Shown in pieces: positions 16,901-23,374 of a stretch of 23,815 nt of DNA; position 1 is the first letter of the stretch; the number at the start of each line of letters is the position of its first letter. The stretch comes from Legionellaceae bacterium (GTDB taxonomy: Bacteria; Pseudomonadota; Gammaproteobacteria; Legionellales; Legionellaceae). The position numbers and the translations under genes were made by a program. Where the stretch lies: NCBI GenBank assembly GCA_027449525.1, contig DAIDLK010000003.1:2162-25976 (forward strand). The letters run 5' to 3'. The notes beneath the pieces were generated by a model, which saw only the letters and a list, made by a program, of their open reading frames with translations, did no database searches and was not told the origin of the DNA.

Positions 16901-17150
16901 GCGAGTGCTAAAAGTGGCGGAGGGTCGTCCGCACGTGGTTGACTGCATAAAAAATAATGAAATTGATTTTATCGTCAATACCACCGAAGGGAAGCAAGCC
17001 ATCGCTGATTCATTTTCGATTCGTCGCAGTGCGTTGCAGTATAAAGTTAGCTATACCACAACGTTGTCGGGTGCCGAAGCAGCTTGCTTAGCAATGCAGT
17101 ACGCTGATCGACAAACCGTGACACGCTTACAAGATTTATTAATGAGGTGA
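13938..17150 (+). CDS. carB: CarB, carbamoyl-phosphate synthase large subunit
   Basis: CarB makes carbamoyl phosphate from bicarbonate, ATP and ammonia delivered by CarA, feeding pyrimidine and arginine synthesis. At 1070 aa (E. coli 1073) it is complete. It has a carboxyphosphate ATP-grasp half starting ILGAGPIVIGQAGEFDYSG, a middle oligomerisation region, a second ATP-grasp half starting ILGGGPNRIGQGIEFDYCC, and a C-terminal MGS-like allosteric domain over the last 140 or so residues. The start MPKRTDIQ at 13938 matches homologues; the frame is open back to 13800 but that extension has no family match. No good Shine-Dalgarno precedes 13938. carA, normally directly upstream, is absent. greA follows after 3 bp. 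The coding strand is G/T-rich. Confidence 0.97.
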   Translation: MPKRTDIQSILILGAGPIVIGQAGEFDYSGSQAVRALKKEGYRIILVNSNPATIMTDPDLADATYIEPVLWPEVARIIAKERPDALLPTLGGQTALNCALDLVQEGVLAEFNVEMIGATREAIDKAENREQFKSLMQSIGLEMPRSAIAHSLEEALEVQALLGFPAIIRPSFTMGGSGGGIAYNREEFEAICTQGLALSPTHELLIDESVLGWKEFEMEVVRDRRDNCIIVCTIENLDPMGVHTGDSITVAPAQTLTDKEYQRLRDAAIRVLRAVGVETGGANVQFAVNPEDGRLLVVEMNPRVSRSSALASKATGFPIAKVAALLAVGYHLDELANEITGGVIPAAFEPTIDYVVTKLPRFNFDKFPQTSQVLTTQMKSVGEVMAIGANFQASLQKAIRSLEIGRFGLESLFPRDGDKADLRRLLREATPDRLWYLADAFRLGYSLPEIHLESRVDPWFLAQIGDLVAQEMSLQGHQLTDLDAVWLRQLKSVGFADAFLAACLGCNEDEVRAYRLSLGIIPMYKRIDSCAAEFPSQTNYLYSIYAAVCESSPAQHVKKVMILGGGPNRIGQGIEFDYCCVHAALALREAGFQTIMVNCNPETVSTDVDISDRLYFEPITLEEVLAIVALEQPMGVIIDYGGQTPLKLARALEANGVTILGTSPDSIDRAEDRERFQQLVTVLGLKQPPNGTVRSQAEAFRVAALIGYPLVVRPSYVLGGRAMEIVYHEEDLRHYLAHAVAVSHAAPVLLDKFLDDAIEVDVDAVCDGQHVLIGGVMEHIEQAGIHSGDSACTLPPFSLSSVMQHDLMDQMRRMALELGVCGLVNAQFAIQSDDVYVLEVNPRASRTVPFVSKATGLPLAKIAARCKIGQSLIDQGLSLVHTNPAFYSIKLPVFPFIKFAGVDSILGPEMKSTGEAMGIAKRFGQAYAKAQLGADAYIVKRRRAFLSVRDADKARIGEIAKRLVVLGFELLATRGTLMVLQAAGIDCRRVLKVAEGRPHVVDCIKNNEIDFIVNTTEGKQAIADSFSIRRSALQYKVSYTTTLSGAEAACLAMQYADRQTVTRLQDLLMR

Positions 17151-17153
17151 AAA

Positions 17154-17630
17154 ATGGAAAAACATCCAATGACGCCAGCTGGCGCTGAAGCATTACGTCA
17201 TGAGTTGCAACGGTTGAAAAGTGTGGAGCGCCCACGAATTATCGAGGCTATTGCTACCGCACGCGCGCACGGTGATTTAAAAGAGAACGCCGAATACCAT
17301 GCCGCGCGAGAGCAACAAAGTTTTACTGAAGGCCGTATACTAGAGTTAGAGGCTAAATTATCAACGGCTCAAGTGGTTGATATTAGTAAATTACCTAATC
17401 AAGGCAAAGTAGTTTTTGGTGCACACGTGCACCTTTGCCACGTTGAAAGTGGGGTAGAGACGACCTATCAATTAGTTGGCGTGGATGAGGCCGATCTTAA
17501 ATTAAACAAAATATCCTATAGCTCACCGATTGGTCGTGCTGTGATTGGTAAGCACGTGGAAGATTTCGTTATAGTGCAAACGCCGGATGGTCCGGTAGAG
17601 TATGAGATCATGGCCGTGGATTATTGTTAG
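17154..17630 (+). CDS. greA: GreA, transcript cleavage factor
   Basis: GreA (158 aa, normal length) enters the RNA polymerase secondary channel and stimulates cleavage of backtracked RNA. The N-terminal coiled-coil finger is intact, with the acidic tip in the motif ARAHGDLKENAEYHAAREQQ that supplies the Asp/Glu pair for magnesium. The C-terminal FKBP-like domain ends in SSPIGRAVIGKHVEDFVIV. The ribosome site GAGGTG lies inside the last codons of carB, 3 bp away, so the two are coupled. The carA-carB-greA order is common in gammaproteobacteria; here only carB-greA remains. Its 3' end overlaps the convergent unknown gene by 23 bp. Confidence 0.96.
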   Translation: MEKHPMTPAGAEALRHELQRLKSVERPRIIEAIATARAHGDLKENAEYHAAREQQSFTEGRILELEAKLSTAQVVDISKLPNQGKVVFGAHVHLCHVESGVETTYQLVGVDEADLKLNKISYSSPIGRAVIGKHVEDFVIVQTPDGPVEYEIMAVDYC

Positions 17631-18186
17631 TTGACTCAACGGGAGTATTGGTTGGAGTTTGATCATTATCTCTTATAAAACTATCTTTAATCAATTTTTG
17701 ATGGACTATCCCAATAGCATTCGTTAACTGCGTTCCCATGTACTGCTCAAATTGTTGTGCTTCACTGGGGTATAAAACAGCAACCGTTTGGTACACGGCG
17801 TAGGCCGTGTTCAGTCGACCTAATACTGGGGCAGCTAGTTTTATCGCTTGGCCCGATGCGTTTAGTATGTTGCGCAGTAGCGTGAGTGCTTTGATGTCGT
17901 TTGGATGAGCGACTGCCTCTTGAATCACTTGGTTAACCAGTTGTTTAAAAATATTGATTACTGATTGCGTCTGATCGAGGAGTTCTCGTCGATCATTGTG
18001 CTCGTCTTTTATGGCACTAATCCGTTCTACTTTGTCGCGAATTTTGGCTAAGTCGCTAGGAGAGAAGGTGGTTTGCTCGGCAAGCGTATCGAGTAGATTA
18101 TCTAAGTCGGCATAGGCGTCTAGCATGGGTTGGAGGGTTGCTTGTAAGTTATCTGCTGCTGTACTAGCCAACGATTGTGTAAGCAT
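17608..18186 (-). pseudogene. Unrecognised alpha-helical protein, 5' end removed by the IS
   Basis: I do not recognise this 192-residue protein. It looks mostly alpha-helical, with amphipathic segments (for example LQPMLDAYADLDNLLDTLAE and SVINIFKQLVNQVIQEAV), no signal peptide and no clear membrane helix. It ends in a polar, disordered tail rich in Asn, Thr and Pro (DNDQTPTNTPVESTNNNPRP). The only available ATG and the next two codons (18186-18178) are IS terminal sequence, so the native protein must have begun further upstream and lost its N-terminus. Its coding strand is A/C-rich, unlike the other minus-strand genes here. It is convergent with greA, overlapping by 23 bp. Whether it is still expressed, perhaps from an IS-borne promoter, cannot be seen. 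Confidence 0.6.
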
Positions 18187-18217
18187 CCCTTAAAATAAGA
18201 CCATTTAAAAGTAGAGT
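18178..18217 (+). repeat. IS left terminal inverted repeat (IRL)
   Basis: It starts TGTAAGCATCCCTTAA and ends GTAGAGT. It aligns with the reverse complement of 19343-19381 with a handful of mismatches and a one-base gap. Its first nine bases supply the start codon and codons 2-3 of the truncated minus-strand ORF. Confidence 0.8.
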
Positions 18218-18253
18218 TTCTCCGTCATAATAATGAGCCACAGGAGAAATGTA

Positions 18254-18520
18254 ATGAAAAAATCAAAGTTTAGTGAAGCGCAAATAATAAACATATTAAA
18301 GCTGGTTGAGACCGGTCGTTTAGTTAAGGACGTATGCCGTGAATATGGTGTTGGTGAATCAACCTACTTTAAATGGAAGTCAAAATATGGCGGGCTTGAG
18401 TTATCCGAAGTTAAACGGTTAAAAGGCTTGGAGGACGAAAATCGTAAATTAAAGCGTATGTACGCTGATTTAGCGCTTGAAAATCATGCCCTCAAAGATT
18501 TAATAGAAAAAAAGCTCTAA
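18254..18520 (+). CDS. IS3-family OrfA, transposase DNA-binding subunit
   Basis: This 88-residue protein has an N-terminal helix-turn-helix of the transposase-8 type (FSEAQIINILKLVETGRLVKDVCREYGVGESTYFKWKSKYGG). A leucine-zipper-like coiled coil follows (VKRLKGLEDENRKLKRMYADLALENHALKDL). It binds the IS ends and, when fused to OrfB by frameshifting, makes the active transposase. The start is the ATG at 18254 behind AGGAGA (18243-18248); an in-frame ATG at 18233 lacks a ribosome site. It terminates just after the slippery site, with orfB in the -1 frame. Confidence 0.93.
   Translation: MKKSKFSEAQIINILKLVETGRLVKDVCREYGVGESTYFKWKSKYGGLELSEVKRLKGLEDENRKLKRMYADLALENHALKDLIEKKL
18508..18514 (+). 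other. Programmed -1 frameshift site (A AAA AAG) of the IS
   Basis: The heptamer A AAA AAG is in the correct phase relative to orfA (codons AAA at 18509 and AAG at 18512). A -1 slip moves ribosomes into the orfB frame, which is open from here to 19365, while orfA stops at 18520. This is the canonical IS3-family arrangement for producing OrfAB. Confidence 0.85.
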
Positions 18521-19365
18521 AGCCGTCAGACAAACGAGAAGCGATTGATTATTTGGTCCTCACTCATCAGTTAAGTGTTCGAAAGGCATGCTCTGGATTA
18601 AAGATGAGCCGCACGGCTTATTATTATGAACCGGATGTCACGAGGGACCAAGTTGTTGTGAATGCATTGCTGGCGGCAGTAGAACGGTACCCACGATATG
18701 GGTTTAAAAAACTCTTTGTAAAACTGAGGCAGCTTGGTTTTGCTTGGAACCATAAGCGTGTTCATCGTATTTATTGTCTGTTGAAGCTGAACTTGAAGCG
18801 CAAAGGGAAAAAGCGATTGCCAACAAGAATGGCCGTCTCTTTAGTGGTTCCTAATGCAATTAACAAAACATGGTCAGCTGATTTTATGAGTGATGGATTA
18901 ATGTGTGGTCGAAAATTTAGAACATTTAACGTCGTTGATGACTTTAATCGAGAGGCCCTAGCTATTGAGGTTGACCTAAGTTTACCCGCTCAACGTGTTA
19001 TACGGGTTCTGGATAACATTGCTTCAAGTCGGGGATACCCTGATTCTATAAGACTTGATAATGGCCCTGAGTTTATCTCCGAAACTTTAGCTCATTGGGC
19101 CGGTCTACATGGTGTTAAGCTGCAATTTATTCAGCCAGGGAAACCAACGCAAAATTCATTCATAGAACGGTTTAACAGAACGTTTCGTGAGGAGGTGCTT
19201 GATTTTTACTTGTTTAAAAACCTCAATGAAGTAAGGCAAATTAGTGAACAATGGTTAATGCAATATAACGAGGAAAGACCTCATGAGTCGCTTGGAAATA
19301 TGTCGCCAAACCAGTACAAGTTGAACAATAGTCAGTCGGTGGACTCTACTAATTTATGGCACTAA
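18511..19365 (+). CDS. IS3-family OrfB, DDE transposase catalytic part
   Basis: This is the rve-type integrase core of the transposase, reached from orfA by -1 frameshifting. The frame lacks a convincing independent start; the first candidate is a TTG at 18553. An HTH_21-like region (TAYYYEP, YPRYGFKKLFVKLRQLG, RVHRIYCLLKL) precedes the catalytic core. The three acidic residues are visible: Asp in TWSADFMSD, Asp in IRLDNGPEF and Glu in NSFIERFNRTFREEVL. The C-terminal YNEERPHESLGNMSPNQY motif is also present. No stop or frameshift interrupts it, so the element looks competent and recent. The stop lies just inside the right inverted repeat. Confidence 0.93.
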   Translation, partial: KALKPSDKREAIDYLVLTHQLSVRKACSGLKMSRTAYYYEPDVTRDQVVVNALLAAVERYPRYGFKKLFVKLRQLGFAWNHKRVHRIYCLLKLNLKRKGKKRLPTRMAVSLVVPNAINKTWSADFMSDGLMCGRKFRTFNVVDDFNREALAIEVDLSLPAQRVIRVLDNIASSRGYPDSIRLDNGPEFISETLAHWAGLHGVKLQFIQPGKPTQNSFIERFNRTFREEVLDFYLFKNLNEVRQISEQWLMQYNEERPHESLGNMSPNQYKLNNSQSVDSTNLWH

Positions 19366-19381
19366 TTAAGGGAGCTTTACA
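19343..19381 (-). repeat. IS right terminal inverted repeat (IRR)
   Basis: Read on the minus strand it starts TGTAAAGCTCCCTTAA and ends GTAGAGT, matching the left repeat. On the minus strand its first bases complete codon 141 and add four foreign codons plus the stop to the truncated alg8. Confidence 0.8.
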
Positions 19382-19803
19382 GTTTGCTCGTCACTCGTTG
19401 TCCCGGTACCAATAAATAACCATACTGGTGCACCAACCTCACGACTTTCAGTGAGAATCGATTGCAATACAATGGCTGTGGTAGCTGGTAATTCCTGAAA
19501 CGTGGTCATCATAAAAATTAACCGCTCCGGTCGCCAACCAGAAGCCCATAGCTGATTCGCACGGGCACGCTGCGCTGGAAATACCCAATGCGCGAATAGA
19601 AGCGACCGCACCACATGATTGAACCACCAGCAGTAGCGCCACAGACCAATCACACCAAAACTCAATAGATAGACCGTACGACTTTGATAAATAGCAAAAG
19701 AGGTCAACACGTACGAGGCTGCAACCGCTAACACACCAAGGTACAGCAAAGCGCAGACCACATCGCGTCGCTGCCACTTAAATGGCTCAATTAGTGCGTC
19801 CAT
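19366..19803 (-). pseudogene. alg8: alg8, N-terminal fragment of mannuronan synthase cut by the IS
   Basis: Alg8 is the inner-membrane family 2 glycosyltransferase that polymerises GDP-mannuronate into alginate (about 494 aa in Pseudomonas). Only residues 1-141 remain. Two N-terminal membrane helices (about 15-35 and 43-60), the IGLWRY-xxxx-NHVVRSLLF segment and the start of the GT domain (RLIFMMTTFQELPATTAIVLQSILTE) align with Pseudomonas Alg8 by memory. The frame enters the IS right end after Thr141, adds VKLP and stops. The GT-A catalytic motifs are missing, so the product cannot polymerise sugar. No continuation of alg8 exists on the other side of the IS. It overlaps the lyase gene by 13 bp as the third gene of the algD unit. 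Confidence 0.85.
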
Positions 19804-20831
19804 GACGCTCTCCTAGCAAGGAGAAAGACCAACTGAGGCGTAGTTTTTGCGCGTAACACGAAGTTCCATTGCCCAGAGGGTGGTATCATCGGCATGAGGG
19901 TATAGTAGCGCACGATGGTAGGCGCGGCTTGCGCCACATCAAATGTTCCATCTCGTTGCGCGTAAATAAAACCGTTGTTTGCACGCTCTTGATCAATTTT
20001 TGCGGTTGAATGTTCAAATTCATGCTGCACCTCACCCTGCTGGACACGCTGCAACAAAAAAGCATAAGCACGCTCCAGAGACGGCCAAGAATGCCCAATT
20101 AACAAGGCAATTTCCAACCAAGCTTGTAGCACATAATTATGGTAAAACAACGCATCGCGTTGCACATAATCAATTGATGCGCCGTTGTGTAACGCAAGAT
20201 TTTTCATCGCTAAACGCCCTGCTTCAGCAGTGTGGTGGCGAAATGCCCGTTCATCTTGCAGCACTTTGTCAAGCAGCAAGAGTAACTTCAACTGATGCAC
20301 GTGATGATTGTTATTCGCCGTAATGGTCGAGTAAGCCCAGGCCAGTTTTTTAGCACGCAACTTGTTAAACCAGGCCAAAATCACTCGTTGTTCCTGAGGT
20401 GTCAGATCGCACGCCACCAAATCGTAGGCCCACAACAAGCCAGCTAGTCGAGTTTCATCAATTGGATGACCGCTCGGTTGGTATTTAGTGGCCCAAGCGG
20501 TCAAAATGGCTCTAGTTTTCTCTAAATAGCGCGCCTCATGCGTTGCATCATAGAGAAGAGCCAGTATGGCGGCCCGATCCGTGTCTAAAATAGCCCGCCG
20601 TGAAGCTTGTAAGTCTTTATCGGTTAGCTCAATTTTTCCTGCACTGGCTAAATGCTTCATTGGGTTTGGCGGCGCATTGATAAACGACGCTGCAGCAGCC
20701 TGCAAATTGGTGATCACTTGCGGCGATATTGTTTGCCTAGCCGGCCATAAGACGGTATGACAACCGGGCAAATTGGCGCCTATGGCTAGTGGGGAACATC
20801 CTAACAGCAGAAAAATAACAAAGCACCTCAT
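19791..20831 (-). CDS. Alginate-lyase-family (PL5-like) periplasmic protein
   Basis: This 346-residue protein begins with a short hydrophobic signal (CFVIFLLLGCSPLAIGA). LLGC at residues 9-12 could be a lipobox; otherwise signal peptidase I would cut after Ala19. The (alpha/alpha) toroid of the alginate-lyase family is indicated by ITANNNHHVHQLK, matching the NNH substrate/catalytic motif of AlgL (NNHSYW), and by QRDALFYHNYVLQAWLEIA, matching the R-x-ALAYHNY motif. In alginate producers AlgL degrades polymer stranded in the periplasm. It sits between algD (1-bp gap) and alg8 (13-bp overlap), an order different from Pseudomonas. The Lys motif of AlgL near the N-terminus is not obvious, so specificity is uncertain. 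Confidence 0.75.
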   Translation of the reverse strand: MRCFVIFLLLGCSPLAIGANLPGCHTVLWPARQTISPQVITNLQAAAASFINAPPNPMKHLASAGKIELTDKDLQASRRAILDTDRAAILALLYDATHEARYLEKTRAILTAWATKYQPSGHPIDETRLAGLLWAYDLVACDLTPQEQRVILAWFNKLRAKKLAWAYSTITANNNHHVHQLKLLLLLDKVLQDERAFRHHTAEAGRLAMKNLALHNGASIDYVQRDALFYHNYVLQAWLEIALLIGHSWPSLERAYAFLLQRVQQGEVQHEFEHSTAKIDQERANNGFIYAQRDGTFDVAQAAPTIVRYYTLMPMIPPSGQWNFVLRAKTTPQLVFLLARRASWTH

Positions 20832-20832
20832 A

Positions 20833-22152
20833 CTACCAACAAATCCCTAAATACTGCTCAGATTGTGGATGGTTTTTACGGATCCTGACTAAATCAATCA
20901 CGTATTGGTCCGCACGTAAATCGTCTAACACACTGGCAAATTCAGGCGCATTATTGCCAATAATAATGGTTTCTGAGAAGGCGATGAGTTCATCCATACT
21001 GCCTACCATTAATTCAGAAATATGCGGAATGTGATGTAAGATATAGTCACGATTAGCACCGGTTAATTGTGCTTCCGAAACATTTTTATCGTACAATTTT
21101 AAATCATAACCCTTGCCAATTAATGTTTCGATTAGTGAAATCACTGGACTCTCGCGTAAATCATCCGTATTGGCCTTAAAACAAACGCCTAACACACCAA
21201 CCCGTTTGCTACCACGTTCCACAACCATATTCAATGCACGCTCAATTTGTAACTTATTGCTAGGCAAAATAGAACCAATAATCGGTAAATTCAGCTCTAA
21301 ATTGGTTTGACTTTCATACAAAAATGCACGCAAATCTTTGGGTAAACAGGAGCCGCCAAAAGCAAAGCCTGGCTTTAAGTAATAAGGTGACAAATTGAGC
21401 TTGGTGTCATCACAAAAAACTTCCATAACACGGTGACTATCAATGTTCAGTGATTTACATACATTGCCAATTTCATTGGCATATCCAACTTTGAGTGCGT
21501 GCCAAATGTTATCGGCGTATTTAACGATTTCGGCTTCCTCAATGGTCAAAAAAGTCGTCGGAAGATTCGTACAGCGCTGGTTCAGTTCAGATAACACCCC
21601 CCGCACGACCGCTGACGTACATCCAACCACATTTTTAGGAGGATTGAAATAATCATAGATAGCGGTTCCCTCGCGCATGAATTCAGGATTGATGCAAACA
21701 CTAAAGCCTTCTCCCTCTCGTTTATCGGAGTAATACTCAAGGGTAGGGATAACCACTTGTCGCATTGATCCAGGAAACATAGTACTTCTACACACAATAA
21801 TATGGTGCGATTGCTTTTCTTTTAACACTCGACCCATCTCTTCACAAATACGCTCCACGTATTGCAGGTCAAGACCATTATTTTTTTTACTGGGAGTGGC
21901 CACGCAAATGAAAGATAATTCGCTATTGAACACAGCATCACTCACATCGTGTGTGGCTCGTAAGTTCCCCTGGGCAACCGCGTCAGCGGTTAATTGATTT
22001 AAGTCTGGTTCGATGATCGCGGCTTTTCCCGCATTGATTAACGCCACTTTAGTTGCATTTAAATCCACACCAATCACATGATAACCTTTGTGTGCTAGAC
22101 AAGCGGCCGAAACTGAACCCACATACCCTAAACCAAAAATACTGACATTCAT
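20833..22152 (-). CDS. algD: AlgD, GDP-mannose 6-dehydrogenase
   Basis: This enzyme (439 aa; Pseudomonas AlgD 436) oxidises GDP-mannose to GDP-mannuronate with 2 NAD+, the committed step of alginate synthesis. The NAD-binding GLGYVGSVSAACLA, the PSKKNNGLDL loop, the catalytic Cys in GFAFGGSCLPKDLRA and the late LGVCFKANTDDLRESP all fit. The C-terminus ending GICW is the same as in Pseudomonas AlgD, as I recall it, which argues for the GDP-mannose rather than UDP-glucose enzyme. The start is the ATG at 22152, six bases after AAGGA; an upstream ATG at 22179 in the same frame opens with the repeated MNVS. It heads the algD-lyase-alg8 unit and diverges from the membrane-fusion gene. Confidence 0.92.
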   Translation of the reverse strand: MNVSIFGLGYVGSVSAACLAHKGYHVIGVDLNATKVALINAGKAAIIEPDLNQLTADAVAQGNLRATHDVSDAVFNSELSFICVATPSKKNNGLDLQYVERICEEMGRVLKEKQSHHIIVCRSTMFPGSMRQVVIPTLEYYSDKREGEGFSVCINPEFMREGTAIYDYFNPPKNVVGCTSAVVRGVLSELNQRCTNLPTTFLTIEEAEIVKYADNIWHALKVGYANEIGNVCKSLNIDSHRVMEVFCDDTKLNLSPYYLKPGFAFGGSCLPKDLRAFLYESQTNLELNLPIIGSILPSNKLQIERALNMVVERGSKRVGVLGVCFKANTDDLRESPVISLIETLIGKGYDLKLYDKNVSEAQLTGANRDYILHHIPHISELMVGSMDELIAFSETIIIGNNAPEFASVLDDLRADQYVIDLVRIRKNHPQSEQYLGICW

Positions 22153-22231
22153 TATCATTCCTTGTAATGAGACATTCATGCTGACTTAGAATAGAATAAA
22201 CTTCCCGGTTAATCCATACTCAAGGAACATT
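22153..22231. promoter_or_regulatory. Divergent promoter region between algD and the membrane-fusion gene
   Basis: This 79-bp gap must carry both leaders. On the plus strand two overlapping TAGAAT hexamers (22187-22192 and 22192-22197) could serve as -10 elements, with TTGTAA at 22162-22167 as a poorly spaced -35. On the minus strand only a weak TTGAGT with a distant T-rich -10 is seen. No AlgU/RpoE-type GAACTT element is evident. The location is certain; the elements are tentative. Confidence 0.35.
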
Positions 22232-23374
22232 GTGTTAAGTGACCACAACGCAACCAAATCGGCACTGCTTCCATTACTTTTTTATTTTATTGGCGGCGCT
22301 ATTTTACTAGTTTGCTTTAGCGTGTTGATCAACACTTACGTACTACATTTAAAAGTCACTACGGCCGTGGTCAGTGCGCCAATTGAAACCATGCACGCGC
22401 CCTTAAGCGGTATGATTAAAACCGTCTATGTAACGGAAGGCCAACCCGTCAAACCAGGTGACCCACTCCTCACCATCGAAAATTTTGACTTAGAACAAAA
22501 GGCACGCATAGCTAAAATTAACATTGCCGCGGCCGAGTCAAACCTAGCCTATTACCACCACTTGCTCGACAATGAACAAAAACGACTAACGCTCTACAAA
22601 AAAATTGGTCACAACCGCGTTGTTTCGGCGCAAGCCACAGCCGATATTTCTCAAAAAAAATTACGCATCGCACACTCAAAATTAAAACGTCTAACACCCT
22701 TGTTAAAACAACATTATATCAGTCAAGCCGTGTGGGAAGCACAAGAGGGACAGTACAAAAGCGCGCAACAAGCTGTGACACAAGCCCAAGCAATAGAACA
22801 CATCGAGCATCAGGCGTTACGCGCTATTGATCAGGGCTTATACTTCACGGGTGGAAAAACAGAAGGTAGAGAGCGCGATTTACTAGCCAAGCTGCATGCT
22901 GCAGAAGAACAAGTGCACTTCAACAAGCTACGCGCTAAAGTCTATCAACAACTTATAAAAAAACTCACACTGCGCGCCCCATTTAACGCCAAAATCATGC
23001 AAATCCTTAAATCCGTCGGCAATACTACCAACAATAACAATCCGTTGTTGTTACTAGAAAATACTCAAATCAAGAAAACACTGATTGCCTACTTGACCCA
23101 ACAAGAAGTGCAACAACTAAAAGCCGCTAACAAGGCAACCATTTATATCCCAGCCACCGGAACTACCTACCGTGGTAAAATTACTGAAATTAATCGAACA
23201 CAAGGCTTTATTGATGAAATCAATCGCCAGTTTCGCTGGCGGGATTTACAAACCGACCGTTCGGCTAAAGTTATGGTTGCATTGGATCCACGTGACCAGG
23301 CAGCATTTAACCAACAAACATTTGCAGGCATGCCTGCCATTGTCTATTTTACAAAACTGCATCGTTGGTTTTAG
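22232..23374 (+). CDS. HlyD/Alg44-like membrane-fusion (periplasmic adaptor) protein, no PilZ domain
   Basis: This 380-residue protein has one N-terminal membrane helix (about residues 10-34), then a barrel-sandwich half (APIETMHAPLSGMIKTVYV, EGQPVKPGDPLLTIEN). A long helical hairpin follows (about 86-245), then the second half (LTLRAPFNAKIMQILKSVGN) and a beta-barrel end. This is the HlyD/membrane-fusion architecture shared by secretion adaptors and the C-terminal half of Alg44, the copolymerase partner of Alg8. The PilZ domain that gives Alg44 its cyclic-di-GMP control is absent. The GTG start at 22232 has AAGGAA five bases upstream. The coding strand is strongly A/C-rich. It diverges from algD and overlaps map convergently by 26 bp. 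It could instead partner an unseen exporter. Confidence 0.78.
   Translation: MLSDHNATKSALLPLLFYFIGGAILLVCFSVLINTYVLHLKVTTAVVSAPIETMHAPLSGMIKTVYVTEGQPVKPGDPLLTIENFDLEQKARIAKINIAAAESNLAYYHHLLDNEQKRLTLYKKIGHNRVVSAQATADISQKKLRIAHSKLKRLTPLLKQHYISQAVWEAQEGQYKSAQQAVTQAQAIEHIEHQALRAIDQGLYFTGGKTEGRERDLLAKLHAAEEQVHFNKLRAKVYQQLIKKLTLRAPFNAKIMQILKSVGNTTNNNNPLLLLENTQIKKTLIAYLTQQEVQQLKAANKATIYIPATGTTYRGKITEINRTQGFIDEINRQFRWRDLQTDRSAKVMVALDPRDQAAFNQQTFAGMPAIVYFTKLHRWF

Larger units (their letters stand above)
18178..19381 (+). mobile_element. IS3-family insertion sequence (IS407-like), about 1.2 kb, intact
   Basis: The element runs from TG at 18178 to CA at 19381 (1204 bp) and holds two overlapping frames, orfA and orfB. 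The two ends form imperfect inverted repeats of about 39-40 bp. OrfA begins like IS407-group proteins (MKKSKFSEAQII) and OrfB has a complete DDE transposase. The flanks read ATTG before the left end and GTTT after the right end, so there is no 3-5 bp target duplication. Different genes are cut at each side: an unknown ORF on the left and alg8 on the right. The exact terminal bases rest on the TG/CA rule and repeat alignment. Confidence 0.88.

Noticed and set aside
18174..19385. Target-site duplication around the IS
   Set aside because: ATTG and GTTT do not match, and small shifts of the assumed ends give no 3-5 bp direct repeat.
20833..22152. Call as UDP-glucose 6-dehydrogenase
   Set aside because: The PSKKNN loop, operon with alg8 and lyase, and the AlgD-like GICW C-terminus favour GDP-mannose dehydrogenase.
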